From CAYNWH01 sp964400885 (GTDB taxonomy: Bacteria > Patescibacteriota > Patescibacteriia > CAIXNZ01): a stretch of 64,000 nt of DNA. The translations under genes were made by a program, and so were the position numbers. The notes under the pieces are model-generated. The model had not been told where the DNA came from. It saw only the letters and a program-made list of their open reading frames with translations, and did not search any database. The stretch is from positions 6,657 through 70,656 of the forward strand of contig CAYNWH010000004.1 in assembly GCA_964400885.1 (NCBI GenBank), given 5' to 3'. Shown here in pieces: positions 16,941-25,278 of this stretch (position 1 is the first letter of the stretch; the number at the start of each line of letters is the position of its first letter).

Positions 16941-18296
16941 TTATTTATGAACCCAAAATGCAGATTTGATAGTCCTAAATAAATTATTTTCTTTGGTAAA
17001 AGGAGTTGAAGAAAGCATATTTGGATCACGGTAAAAAACTATACGCTTATTATCATCGAAACAATCTGTACAACCGATTAAAACAATAAAATGACCGTGA
17101 GCCGTTACTTTTTGATTAGAGGTACTTATGATAATAGGTTCTCCTTTTGCTAAATGGTCTAATATTTCTTTTTTGGTGTCACCAGTTTTTCCAGTAATTA
17201 TTTCACCTTTCAGACCAAAAGAAGCCAATACAGTACTAGGACCATATTGAACTTTTTTATTGCTATTATCTAAAGTTGATTGTTGTGGATTTACAAAGAC
17301 ATCGTACTTTGTCCCTACGCAACGAGCAGTTGTACACGTTGACGGGCAACCATTGACAGTGCATCCTTGACCAGGGCAATTTCTGTAAAATTTGGAAAGA
17401 TCTGCAACTTTCTGAATTGTTACATTTCCCACTAAATAATTAACTACCATTGTTAATGAAGCGATCCCACAGCCTGAGGAAGCAATAGTGCCGCAACCAG
17501 CATAAGAATAATCACAGATTGATCTGGGACAATACTGCTTAAGCTCTGGAACGTCCGGACATTTAGGACAATTCCATTCTTCTGGTATGCCAATTGTTAC
17601 CCGGCCGTTATTAATGCAATCTTGAAAAGTTTTTTCAGTGATGGGTATTCCTGCGCAATTTTTCTCACCAGGTTGTTCATTAGTTAAGTCAGGAGCCAAA
17701 GCTGCTTCTGCTTGCGGAATAAATAAATTATCAAAATTGTAGCTACTAGTACTTGGACCTGTTTCTGTACTTATTTCGGTAGTCGGTATATAAGCAGGAA
17801 TATATTCCACTTGCGGCCCTTTTAATTCAGTTAAGCCAAATAATGATAATATAATATAACTTGATAAAACTAAACCTAAACCAATAAAAGCTCTGATAAA
17901 ATAACTTTTGGCTTTTTTAATTTTAGAAGAGTTTCCAGCTGCCAAAATCCAGTAAACTCCGGTAATAATTACTGCCACAATAGCAATCGGCAAGATAATA
18001 TATAAAGAAGCATTATAAATTGTAGTTATATATTCAGCAATATCCCTGGCTTTTGTATAGCTAAACAAAGGCACCTGTAAATTTAGCCAGGCTGGTTCAG
18101 CATAGACATGACAACATGTTCTGTTGCTGCTGCATAAACCAGACGTATCATCAGGTGATTCTCCAGCATCGCAAGCTGACTTGCATATGCCATCTTCAGG
18201 ATATTTTGTTTCACAAGGCTCTTGAGCATATGCTAACAAAGGTATAAGCAGCAAGAAAGATATTAAAATTATAAAAAAATAATTTTTTATTTTCAT
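16941..18296 (-). CDS. Secreted membrane protein: Cys-rich/VirB2-like module plus C39-type peptidase
   Basis: 451 aa. Signal peptide (1-24), a Cys-rich segment (CETKYPEDGICKSACDAG, ending TCCHVYAEP), then two membrane helices (about 98-118 and 133-152) resembling the TrbC/VirB2 pilin pair with a WILAAGN turn, and PQVEYI. The C-terminal half holds a papain-like C39-type domain: GCGIASLTMVVNYL with the probable nucleophile Cys (about 282), then HGHFIVLIGC (His) and RDPNM (Asp). Probably a membrane-anchored, surface-facing peptidase acting on wall peptides. The same N-terminal module recurs in the next two upstream genes with other domains. Confidence 0.7.
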   Translation of the reverse strand: MKIKNYFFIILISFLLLIPLLAYAQEPCETKYPEDGICKSACDAGESPDDTSGLCSSNRTCCHVYAEPAWLNLQVPLFSYTKARDIAEYITTIYNASLYIILPIAIVAVIITGVYWILAAGNSSKIKKAKSYFIRAFIGLGLVLSSYIILSLFGLTELKGPQVEYIPAYIPTTEISTETGPSTSSYNFDNLFIPQAEAALAPDLTNEQPGEKNCAGIPITEKTFQDCINNGRVTIGIPEEWNCPKCPDVPELKQYCPRSICDYSYAGCGTIASSGCGIASLTMVVNYLVGNVTIQKVADLSKFYRNCPGQGCTVNGCPSTCTTARCVGTKYDVFVNPQQSTLDNSNKKVQYGPSTVLASFGLKGEIITGKTGDTKKEILDHLAKGEPIIISTSNQKVTAHGHFIVLIGCTDCFDDNKRIVFYRDPNMLSSTPFTKENNLFRTIKSAFWVHK

Positions 18297-18315
18297 TTAT
18301 TTAATATAAATTAAA

Positions 18316-18330
18316 CATGTGTCGTAAAAT
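18316..18330. repeat. 15-bp repeat, copy 2
   Basis: CATGTGTCGTAAAAT, identical to 16924-16938, in the 62-nt spacer upstream of the 451-aa gene. Confidence 0.7.
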
Positions 18331-18358
18331 ATTATAATTCAAAAAATTAATCAATTTG

Positions 18359-19396
18359 CTATTGACAATTATTTTTTAGTGCATTAGATATAATTATTGC
18401 ACCTGGCCTAGGATCCGGCCTATCAACCCTTTGTCCATTTTCTAGCGTACCTCTAATGCGAAAGATTTTACCATTATCAGGATCATTATGAGTATAAAAA
18501 TATTCCATCGGTAATTTGCATTTCTTACCGCAATTATAATATCTTGGCACTAAAACTTCATCCCTGGTGCCCATTTTCTTAACCATTTCAATTACACAAT
18601 CCAGTGCAGTCGGCCAAACCCTACATTTATCCTGCTTGCCATAAGCATTTACTCTGCGATCGAATTGAAATGGATTACTAGATGTGGCATTATTTCTTTC
18701 TCTATAATGAATACCAGCAAATACAGTCCAGCCCACTCCTGTAGCTGCTTCGGCTCTTTTATAAGCATTTACTAAATCAGCATTAGCCATTATTTTTTTA
18801 CAAATCTCCTTAGCATTTTTACCTCCAATACCGGGACTACTTGGGGTATTCCAGCTATTGGCTAAATCATACTGGAATCCCAATTCAACTGGATTTATGT
18901 ATTCAACTTGCGGCCCTGTCAATGAAGTTAAACCCAAAAAGGATAAAATAATATAGCTGAATAAAACAATGCCCAAACCAATAAATGCACTAATTATCCT
19001 ACGCCTAGCTTTGAAAATTAAATCTTTGTCCCCGCCAGCTAAAATCCAAAGCGCACCAGAAAAAATAAGGACTACGATTATAATTGGCACCACAATATAC
19101 AATGAGGCATTATAAATCGTCATTATGTATTCAGTAATATTCTGAGCTTTAGTATAACCAAATAAAGGCACTTGTAAATTTATATCCACTGGTTCAGCAT
19201 ATACATGACAGCATTTACCAGTACTGCATAATCCGGTTGTATCGTCATAAAACTCCCCTGCCCCGCAATCAGTTTTGCATTTGCCATCTTCAGGGTATTT
19301 GGTCTCGCAAGGCTCTTGTGCCAAAACCAACAAAGGTAAAAAAATAAAAAACAAAAATATAAATACAGTTAAGAAAAATTTTATTTGTTTTCTCAT
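18359..19396 (-). CDS. Secreted membrane protein: Cys-rich/VirB2-like module plus lysozyme-like domain
   Basis: 345 aa. Signal peptide, CETKYPEDGKCKTDCGAG, KCCHVYAEP, then a helix pair with WILAGGDKD between (about 90-150) and PQVEYINP: the same module as the 451-aa neighbour. The C-terminal domain differs: AEAATGVGWTVFAGIHYRER (about 214-233) resembles lysozyme/transglycosylase folds, with the Glu of HYRER a candidate catalytic acid, followed by a Cys-containing tail. Likely a wall-cleaving enzyme held at the membrane. No SD; 62 nt from the next gene. Confidence 0.65.
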   Translation of the reverse strand: MRKQIKFFLTVFIFLFFIFLPLLVLAQEPCETKYPEDGKCKTDCGAGEFYDDTTGLCSTGKCCHVYAEPVDINLQVPLFGYTKAQNITEYIMTIYNASLYIVVPIIIVVLIFSGALWILAGGDKDLIFKARRRIISAFIGLGIVLFSYIILSFLGLTSLTGPQVEYINPVELGFQYDLANSWNTPSSPGIGGKNAKEICKKIMANADLVNAYKRAEAATGVGWTVFAGIHYRERNNATSSNPFQFDRRVNAYGKQDKCRVWPTALDCVIEMVKKMGTRDEVLVPRYYNCGKKCKLPMEYFYTHNDPDNGKIFRIRGTLENGQRVDRPDPRPGAIIISNALKNNCQ

Positions 19397-19425
19397 TTAT
19401 TTAAAACTTATTCTATAATGCGAAA

Positions 19426-20760
19426 TTAGAGAGGGCTATATTTATCTGCAGGAGCAATATAATAAAATCTGGGAGCAGCACAACCAAAAATTTCTCGTGG
19501 GGTTGACGGCCAAGGAGAAGGATGTTTAGCATTAGGATCATGCACAATTATTTTACCTCCAGAAAGACCTGCTAAAACAATATAATGCCTATGCTTAGTA
19601 AATTTACAATTAGGCGCGCCTACAGAAGCAATAAGGGGCTTGCCTGCAGCTAAATAATTGATTACTTTGCTTTGAGTAATTTGTACGCCTTTAAAACCGA
19701 CTTTATTAAGAGCACAAGGTTTTGAATTTGTGAAACAATTGCCATCTGTACCTTTACCACAAAAACGGCATTTGCATGGAACAAGTATGCCTTCGCCTGC
19801 CTGATAAGGATCCTTTTTTACGCCATAAAAAGATAATACCATAGCAAAGGAGGTCGCCCCACAAGCAGATGAACCATAAGTGCCACAGCCTCCATATGGC
19901 TTTCTTGCCCAGGGAGAACCATCTCCTTGTCTGTAAACAGGAACTCCTGTAGCTGTATTTACGCCAGGAACAGCTGGGTTGGTCTCCCCCATTAATCCGC
20001 TATTTTCTACATTAGCCGCATAAGATTCCGCACCGATAAAATATTCGTCATCAGCGCCAATATATTGTACTTGGAGTGAACCCACGTTTGTTATGCCATA
20101 CAAAGATAAAATCGTATAACTTAACACAGCAATTATTAAACCAACCACAGCTCCTGAAATATATTTTTTAGCCTCTTGAATCTTTGTGATATCACCGCCA
20201 GCCAAAATCCATTTAAATCCAGCCCAAATTATAATGACAATAACTATAGGCACTAAAACATAAAAAGAGTAATTGTATATATTCGCAATATAATCAGCAA
20301 AACTTTTTACTTCTGCAGTCTGGAATATAGGAACCTGCAATTTATAATTTAATTGTTCACCATAGGTATGGCAACATTTTTTATCAGTTGGACATAAGCC
20401 TGATTCTGAATCTTCAAATTGGCTGGCTGAACAGCTGTCAATGCATTGCCCGTCATCAGGGTATTTCAAACCGCAGCCAGCACCAGTATTAGCTGTTGCT
20501 GTCACCCCCTTACAACATCTATATTTAATATCATCATATTGAGGAGCATCGCAAAATCTAACACCACCTGATGAAGTTGGCTCGCATTGTGCAGTACTAA
20601 CTAATGTAGTATCAACACAGCTCCAATCAGAGCCTTTAGCTATACAATTAGCATCATCAGCTGCCCTAGCAGATAATGAAAATATTAAAAAATAAAATAC
20701 TATAAACAATATGGCATTTATTTTTATGAAATATTTTAAAAATTTTTTTATTTTTTTCAT
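19426..20760 (-). CDS. Secreted membrane protein: Cys-rich/VirB2-like module plus C39-type peptidase
   Basis: 444 aa. Hydrophobic signal (about 10-32), an extra Cys-rich repeat, then CGLKYPDDGQCIDSCSAS, KKCCHTYGE and the two-helix module with WILAGGDITK and LQVQYIGADDEY. The C-terminal domain is C39-like: GGCGTYGSSACGATSFAMVL (Cys nucleophile near residue 302), KHRHYIVLAG (His) and VHDPNA (Asp). It overlaps the upstream small membrane gene by ATGA, so the two are co-translated. Third member of the paralogous set. Confidence 0.7.
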   Translation of the reverse strand: MKKIKKFLKYFIKINAILFIVFYFLIFSLSARAADDANCIAKGSDWSCVDTTLVSTAQCEPTSSGGVRFCDAPQYDDIKYRCCKGVTATANTGAGCGLKYPDDGQCIDSCSASQFEDSESGLCPTDKKCCHTYGEQLNYKLQVPIFQTAEVKSFADYIANIYNYSFYVLVPIVIVIIIWAGFKWILAGGDITKIQEAKKYISGAVVGLIIAVLSYTILSLYGITNVGSLQVQYIGADDEYFIGAESYAANVENSGLMGETNPAVPGVNTATGVPVYRQGDGSPWARKPYGGCGTYGSSACGATSFAMVLSFYGVKKDPYQAGEGILVPCKCRFCGKGTDGNCFTNSKPCALNKVGFKGVQITQSKVINYLAAGKPLIASVGAPNCKFTKHRHYIVLAGLSGGKIIVHDPNAKHPSPWPSTPREIFGCAAPRFYYIAPADKYSPL

Positions 20761-21194
20761 CGCAATATTTTTTTATAAAAAATTTGTTTTAACCAGTTAG
20801 CTAGTAAGAAAAATATCAAGGCATTTAACAGATCAATCACCTCAATGCCTTTATCTCTTAAAACATAGCTTAAGGCCAGCATAAATATTGTGCCTAAATA
20901 AATAACAGAATCAGCTAAGTAAAATTCAAACCCAGTCACCATAATATCATACTGCTGTATTCCCTGTTCTCTCTCTCTTTTAAATCTAAAATTATTCTGC
21001 AATAAAGCAAAAATAAAAGCTGAAATTAAAATTATTTCAGGCAGCCAGAAAAGCAAAAACTGGCCAAATTGCTCCAGTAAATCAGGAAAAAACAGCCAAA
21101 TGATAAAAATAGCAATGCTGATCAGCCAAACCAAGTATTTAGTCACAAAAGCCCAAATAAAAGCCATAACTTTATCTGAAGTTGTTTGATACAT
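20757..21194 (-). CDS. Small four-helix membrane protein
   Basis: 145 aa with hydrophobic segments at about 14-34, 42-65, 88-108 and 122-140, and a basic stretch RFKREREQGIQQY in the middle. Not recognised. It overlaps the start of the 444-aa C39-type gene by four bases and is probably the first gene of that operon, so it may help to insert or assemble the three paralogous proteins. That role is inference only. Confidence 0.6.
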   Translation of the reverse strand: MYQTTSDKVMAFIWAFVTKYLVWLISIAIFIIWLFFPDLLEQFGQFLLFWLPEIILISAFIFALLQNNFRFKREREQGIQQYDIMVTGFEFYLADSVIYLGTIFMLALSYVLRDKGIEVIDLLNALIFFLLANWLKQIFYKKILR

Positions 21195-21197
21195 ATT

Positions 21198-21315
21198 TTT
21201 TTAATAACCAATAACCAAATTCCAAAGTCCAAACAATACTTAATAACTAATTTTTAAATTCTAAACTCTTATTTAAAACATTAAAATTTCGAATTTTGAA
21301 TTTGTTTGGTTATTG
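21198..21315. repeat. Phrase-like intergenic repeat
   Basis: Reiterated phrases (aataaccaataacc, aaattccaaagtcc, taataactaatt, aattttgaattt) with no ORF. Confidence 0.4.
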
Positions 21316-21329
21316 ATTATCGGTCATTA

Positions 21330-22565
21330 TTAAGGCAGATATTCCAAAGGATTAACAGGAATGCCGTTTAACCTGACTTCAAAATGTAAATGCGGCCCTG
21401 TTGTCAACGGGCCAGCGCCTCTGGTACCTGGCATAGCTCCAGTTAAGCCAATAACATCACCATAATTTACATAAGTGTCTTCTTTGACATAAATAGCGCT
21501 GACATGGCCATAAACCGTAGAAATTCCATTATCATGAATAATTATTATATAGCTGTAACCCATACCAGCATCTACTACACGAGCAACATAGCCAGGCGCT
21601 GGGGCTTTAATGGGCGAACCTTGTTTTGCTCTTATATCAATGGCCGGATGCTCAAAAATATAGCGGAAAGGATATTCTGGATCATGGAAATAAGCTGTAA
21701 TTTCATGGGGCGCTGGCAACGGCCAATCAAGCAGAGTTGCTTTAGGCTCTGTTGAGCCGCTTCTTAATCTTTTAATCTTATCTTTTACCTGGTCTTGCAA
21801 ATCAAGAACTTGGGAATCAATTGCATTTTGTTTTTGCTTTAATCCAACTAAAAGGTTCTGAAATTGCAATTCAGAAGATTTTGTTTCAACTAATAATGTC
21901 TCTTTAGCTGATGACTCATCTTTAAGTTTTGTTTCTCGAGCTTTAAGCTGCCCCTGGAGTGATTCTAGTTCTTGTTGTTGTCTTTCTTTGTCAGCTTTTT
22001 GTACTTCCAAAGCCTGCTTTAATAGCTGTAAACGATCAACTGTTTGCTTGATATTATTCTGTACCTCTTCCAAATAATTAAGCTGGTTAAAAAATTCAGC
22101 AAATGAATCATTTAAAATCAAAATCTCTAAATAAGATCGTTGATCACTTTTATCAATTAATTTGATGTATTCTATGATATTCTCCTTGCGCGATTCTATT
22201 TCCTGTTCTTCACTATTAATCTTGAAATCCATGGCTTTAGTTTCCAGTTTAGTTTTATCAATCTGCAGCTGCAGGGTTTTTATGTCCAATTCAATTTTTA
22301 TAATCTGATTATCCAAAAGTCCTAGCTGGTTTTTTAATGTGGCTGACTGATTTTTATAATCTTCAATTTTCTGCGCATATTCTTCAGCGGCTTTTTTCAG
22401 GTTCTCTATTTTATTTTGGTTTTCCTCTATTTGCTGATTTAAATCCTGAACTTCAGGATTATTAGCATATAAATTATCATCAATTTCTGAAGCAGTCACA
22501 AAACCAGAACTTAATATTAATAAGCCCAAAAATACAAAATAAATGAAATATTTGCGATTTTTCAT
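21330..22565 (-). CDS. M23 peptidase with N-terminal coiled coil (EnvC/murein hydrolase activator type)
   Basis: 411 aa. Signal peptide (about 1-25), a long coiled coil (about 30-255), then an M23/LytM domain. The domain has HPAIDIRAKQGSPIKAP (H and D ligands, about 309-313), YGHV and GPHLHFEVRLNG (HxH, about 393-395), so the zinc site is complete. That implies a working peptidoglycan endopeptidase and not only an EnvC-like activator. Exported; likely splits septal or peripheral wall. Confidence 0.88.
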   Translation of the reverse strand: MKNRKYFIYFVFLGLLILSSGFVTASEIDDNLYANNPEVQDLNQQIEENQNKIENLKKAAEEYAQKIEDYKNQSATLKNQLGLLDNQIIKIELDIKTLQLQIDKTKLETKAMDFKINSEEQEIESRKENIIEYIKLIDKSDQRSYLEILILNDSFAEFFNQLNYLEEVQNNIKQTVDRLQLLKQALEVQKADKERQQQELESLQGQLKARETKLKDESSAKETLLVETKSSELQFQNLLVGLKQKQNAIDSQVLDLQDQVKDKIKRLRSGSTEPKATLLDWPLPAPHEITAYFHDPEYPFRYIFEHPAIDIRAKQGSPIKAPAPGYVARVVDAGMGYSYIIIIHDNGISTVYGHVSAIYVKEDTYVNYGDVIGLTGAMPGTRGAGPLTTGPHLHFEVRLNGIPVNPLEYLP

Positions 22566-22614
22566 TCTAATATAATTATAGCATATTTTGGCTAAAAATT
22601 AAATATAAAACAAT

Positions 22615-22642
22615 GAAGCAGCAATTTATAAATCGCTGCTTC
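22615..22642 (-). terminator. Possible terminator after gltX
   Basis: GAAGCAGC...GCTGCTTC stem on either strand, followed on the minus strand by an AT-rich but imperfect U-tract, 24 nt past the gltX stop. Confidence 0.5.
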
Positions 22643-22665
22643 CCTAAAAAGACTATAATTATATA

Positions 22666-24090
22666 TTATTTTAACTTGTTTTGCGCCTGATTAATTCGCT
22701 TTAAAGTTTCTTCTTTCCCTAAAACCCAAGCAATTTCAAAAGGGCTGGGAGAATTTTGCAAACCAGATAAAGCGACCCGCATTGGCCAAAGCATATCCCC
22801 TACCCCATAATTTTCCTTTTTTATCCAAGGCATTATTTTTGCTTCCAAAGTTTTAATTTTAGTAAAGTCTTGATTATCCAGGATTATTATAAAATCTTCC
22901 AGCTTAACCAAATTTTCTAATGTTTTATCTTTATTGGATTTTTTCCAGACTAAAAGTTCTGGTTTATAGTTAATATCTTTATAGAAAAACTCAGTATTTT
23001 CGCTAATATCAGATAATTTTTTAAGACGCTCCTGCTCGACTTGTATAATTTTAGCAAGTAACTTTGTATCTTTAACCTTTTTTAGGTACTTTTCACAAGC
23101 CTTAATTAGATCCTTAATATTCATCTGTCTGATATAATAGCCATTTAGCCAATCTAATTTTTCCAAGTCAAAAACCGCGCCTGATTTATTTACTCTGGTT
23201 AAATCAAACTTTTTAATTAATTCTTTTAAACTATAAATTTCCTGTTCTGATCCTGCTGCTGCGCTCCAACCTATCGTTGCTAAAAAGTTAATTAATGCCT
23301 CTTTTAAATAACCTTTGGCTAAATATTCTGAAACTGCCACATCTCCCTGGCGTTTGCTTAATTTTGAACGGTCAGGATTTAAAAGCAATGATTGATGGGC
23401 AAATTCTGGCGGCTGCCAGCCAAAAAATTGATAAAGTAATAAATGTTTGGGCGTGGAAGAAAGCCATTCTTCACCCCGAATCACATGGGTGACATTCATC
23501 TCGTGATCATCTATAACATTAGCCAAATGATAAGTCGGAAAACCATCTGATTTTAAAAGCACTTGGTCATCAATATCACTGGAATTAAACTTTACTTCAT
23601 CTCTAATAATATCACGCCATTTAATCTCTTTATCCACTGGTACATTCAAACGAATCACATGGGGAATTTTAGCCTTTAATTTTTTACTTATTTCTTCGGT
23701 TGTTAACTGGCAGCAAGCCTTATCATATTTAGGCGCTTTTTTTTGCTGAATTTGTTCTGCTTTGATTTTGGCTAATCTTTCTGGCGGACAAAAACAATAA
23801 TAAGCCTTGCCTTGCGCCACTAATTGCTCAGCGTATTTTTTATAAATTTTCAAACGGCTGGATTGATAAATAGGCTTATTATCATATTTTAAGCCAAATT
23901 CCTTAAGAATTTTCATTATTTCCTTATCTGCACCTTTAACTAGCCGACTTTGATCAGTATCTTCTATTCTTAGCAAGAATTTACCCTGATTATGTTTGGC
24001 AAATAAAAAATTATACAAAGCAGTTCTTAAACCGCCAACATGCAAATAGCCAGTCGGACTAGGCGCAAAACGTGTAATAACTTTTTTCAT
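22666..24090 (-). CDS. gltX: Glutamyl-tRNA synthetase
   Basis: 474 aa, normal length. Class I signature RFAPSPTGYLHVGGLRTALY (HIGH box as HVGG), LRIEDTDQSR, HVIRGEEWLSSTPKHLLLY and the KMSKS equivalent KLSKRQGD (about 249-256). C-terminal anticodon-binding helical domain present. In bacteria without GlnRS this enzyme also charges tRNA-Gln and needs GatCAB; that cannot be seen here. Start overlaps the stop of the WecG-Nudix gene (ATGA). Confidence 0.96.
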   Translation of the reverse strand: MKKVITRFAPSPTGYLHVGGLRTALYNFLFAKHNQGKFLLRIEDTDQSRLVKGADKEIMKILKEFGLKYDNKPIYQSSRLKIYKKYAEQLVAQGKAYYCFCPPERLAKIKAEQIQQKKAPKYDKACCQLTTEEISKKLKAKIPHVIRLNVPVDKEIKWRDIIRDEVKFNSSDIDDQVLLKSDGFPTYHLANVIDDHEMNVTHVIRGEEWLSSTPKHLLLYQFFGWQPPEFAHQSLLLNPDRSKLSKRQGDVAVSEYLAKGYLKEALINFLATIGWSAAAGSEQEIYSLKELIKKFDLTRVNKSGAVFDLEKLDWLNGYYIRQMNIKDLIKACEKYLKKVKDTKLLAKIIQVEQERLKKLSDISENTEFFYKDINYKPELLVWKKSNKDKTLENLVKLEDFIIILDNQDFTKIKTLEAKIMPWIKKENYGVGDMLWPMRVALSGLQNSPSPFEIAWVLGKEETLKRINQAQNKLK

Positions 24091-25274
24091 AAATATTGTT
24101 TAAATTTATCTAGACCAATTTTCACTATAGGTTTTTTAAATTCAACAACCTTATCTAAAATTTCATCTTTATTAACCCACTGCCAGTCTCTATGTTCATA
24201 AGGAGATAATTTAATCTCATTATCATCACCTAAAAATTCTAACAAAAATAAGGTTTGTTTTTGCCCCTTAAACTTATCAAGCAATATCCCTATCTTATTT
24301 TTAGGCCATCTATATTTATAACAATTTTTAAGCATTTTCAGTACCTTGAAATTATCAGTGCCAAGTTCATCTTTCATCTCCCGTAAAACTGCTGCCTCTA
24401 ATTCTTGCTTAGTTTTAGATTTTTTTGCTCCTCCCTGAGGAAATTGCCAATAAGAGTATCTAGCATGCTTAGTGATTAAAATTTTCTTCTGCTTGTTTAT
24501 AATAAAACCAACCACATTTATCCTGTAAAAAAATATATTCCTAAATCTCCACCACAGGCAAGCTAATGGAAATATTATAACAGCCTTAATAATTCTTTTC
24601 CAGCGCCAAGGCTCCTGAATCAGGCGCCAAAGCCATTCCAAACCTATTTTACGCCAGGAAATTGGCGCTCTTTTAATCCCACCAGCAATAAAATCTATAC
24701 TGCCCCCTACCCCTAATAATAATTTAGCATTTAATAACTTAATATTTTGGGACATGAAATATTCCTGTTTGGGCGCGCCCAGACAAACAAAAATAATGTC
24801 TGGCATTAGATGGTTAATCTGTGGAATTAAATTCTGATCATTTGAATTTCCCTGACTGTCAAAACTACCGCCATTAATATATTGAATTGTTAATTCAGGA
24901 TATTTAGCAACTATATTTTTTAAAGCTCGCAAGCCAATGTCTTGCTTGCTGCCTAAAATTAAAACTGAGTATTTTTTGTGTTCAGCAAGTTTGAGTATTT
25001 GCCAAACCAAATCCGAGCCAGTTGTAACATTATTTAATTTTTGACCAAAGATAAAAGCGCCGATTTTTAAACCAAAGCCGTCAGGAATGGAAATAAAAGA
25101 ATGTTGTAAAATTCTTCGAAACTGTTTATCTTTATAACTAATTAAACAAATTTCCGGATTTGGCGTCACAAGATAACCTTTCTTATCTGTTGCCAACTGG
25201 TCTCTAACTTTATCAACTGCTTCAGTTAAAGATAAATCATTAATTTTTGCGCCTAAGATATAAATTTCCCGCAT
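24087..25274 (-). CDS. WecG/TagA/CpsF glycosyltransferase fused to a Nudix hydrolase
   Basis: 395 aa, two domains. Residues 1-245: WecG/TagA family, with GYLVTPNPEICLIS, FISIPDGFGLKIGAFIFG, VTGSDLVWQILK, FVCLGAPKQEYFM and GVGGSIDFIAGGIKRAP, enzymes that add the second sugar (for example ManNAc) to a lipid-linked glycan. Residues 255-395: Nudix fold with the box GAKKSKTKQELEAAVLREMK followed by DELGTD (a slight variant of REUxEExGU). The Nudix part resembles diadenosine tetraphosphate or RppH-type enzymes. ATGA overlap with gltX. No frameshift evidence: the linker is a continuous basic segment. Confidence 0.85.
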   Translation of the reverse strand: MREIYILGAKINDLSLTEAVDKVRDQLATDKKGYLVTPNPEICLISYKDKQFRRILQHSFISIPDGFGLKIGAFIFGQKLNNVTTGSDLVWQILKLAEHKKYSVLILGSKQDIGLRALKNIVAKYPELTIQYINGGSFDSQGNSNDQNLIPQINHLMPDIIFVCLGAPKQEYFMSQNIKLLNAKLLLGVGGSIDFIAGGIKRAPISWRKIGLEWLWRLIQEPWRWKRIIKAVIIFPLACLWWRFRNIFFYRINVVGFIINKQKKILITKHARYSYWQFPQGGAKKSKTKQELEAAVLREMKDELGTDNFKVLKMLKNCYKYRWPKNKIGILLDKFKGQKQTLFLLEFLGDDNEIKLSPYEHRDWQWVNKDEILDKVVEFKKPIVKIGLDKFKQYL

Positions 25275-25278
25275 GAGT

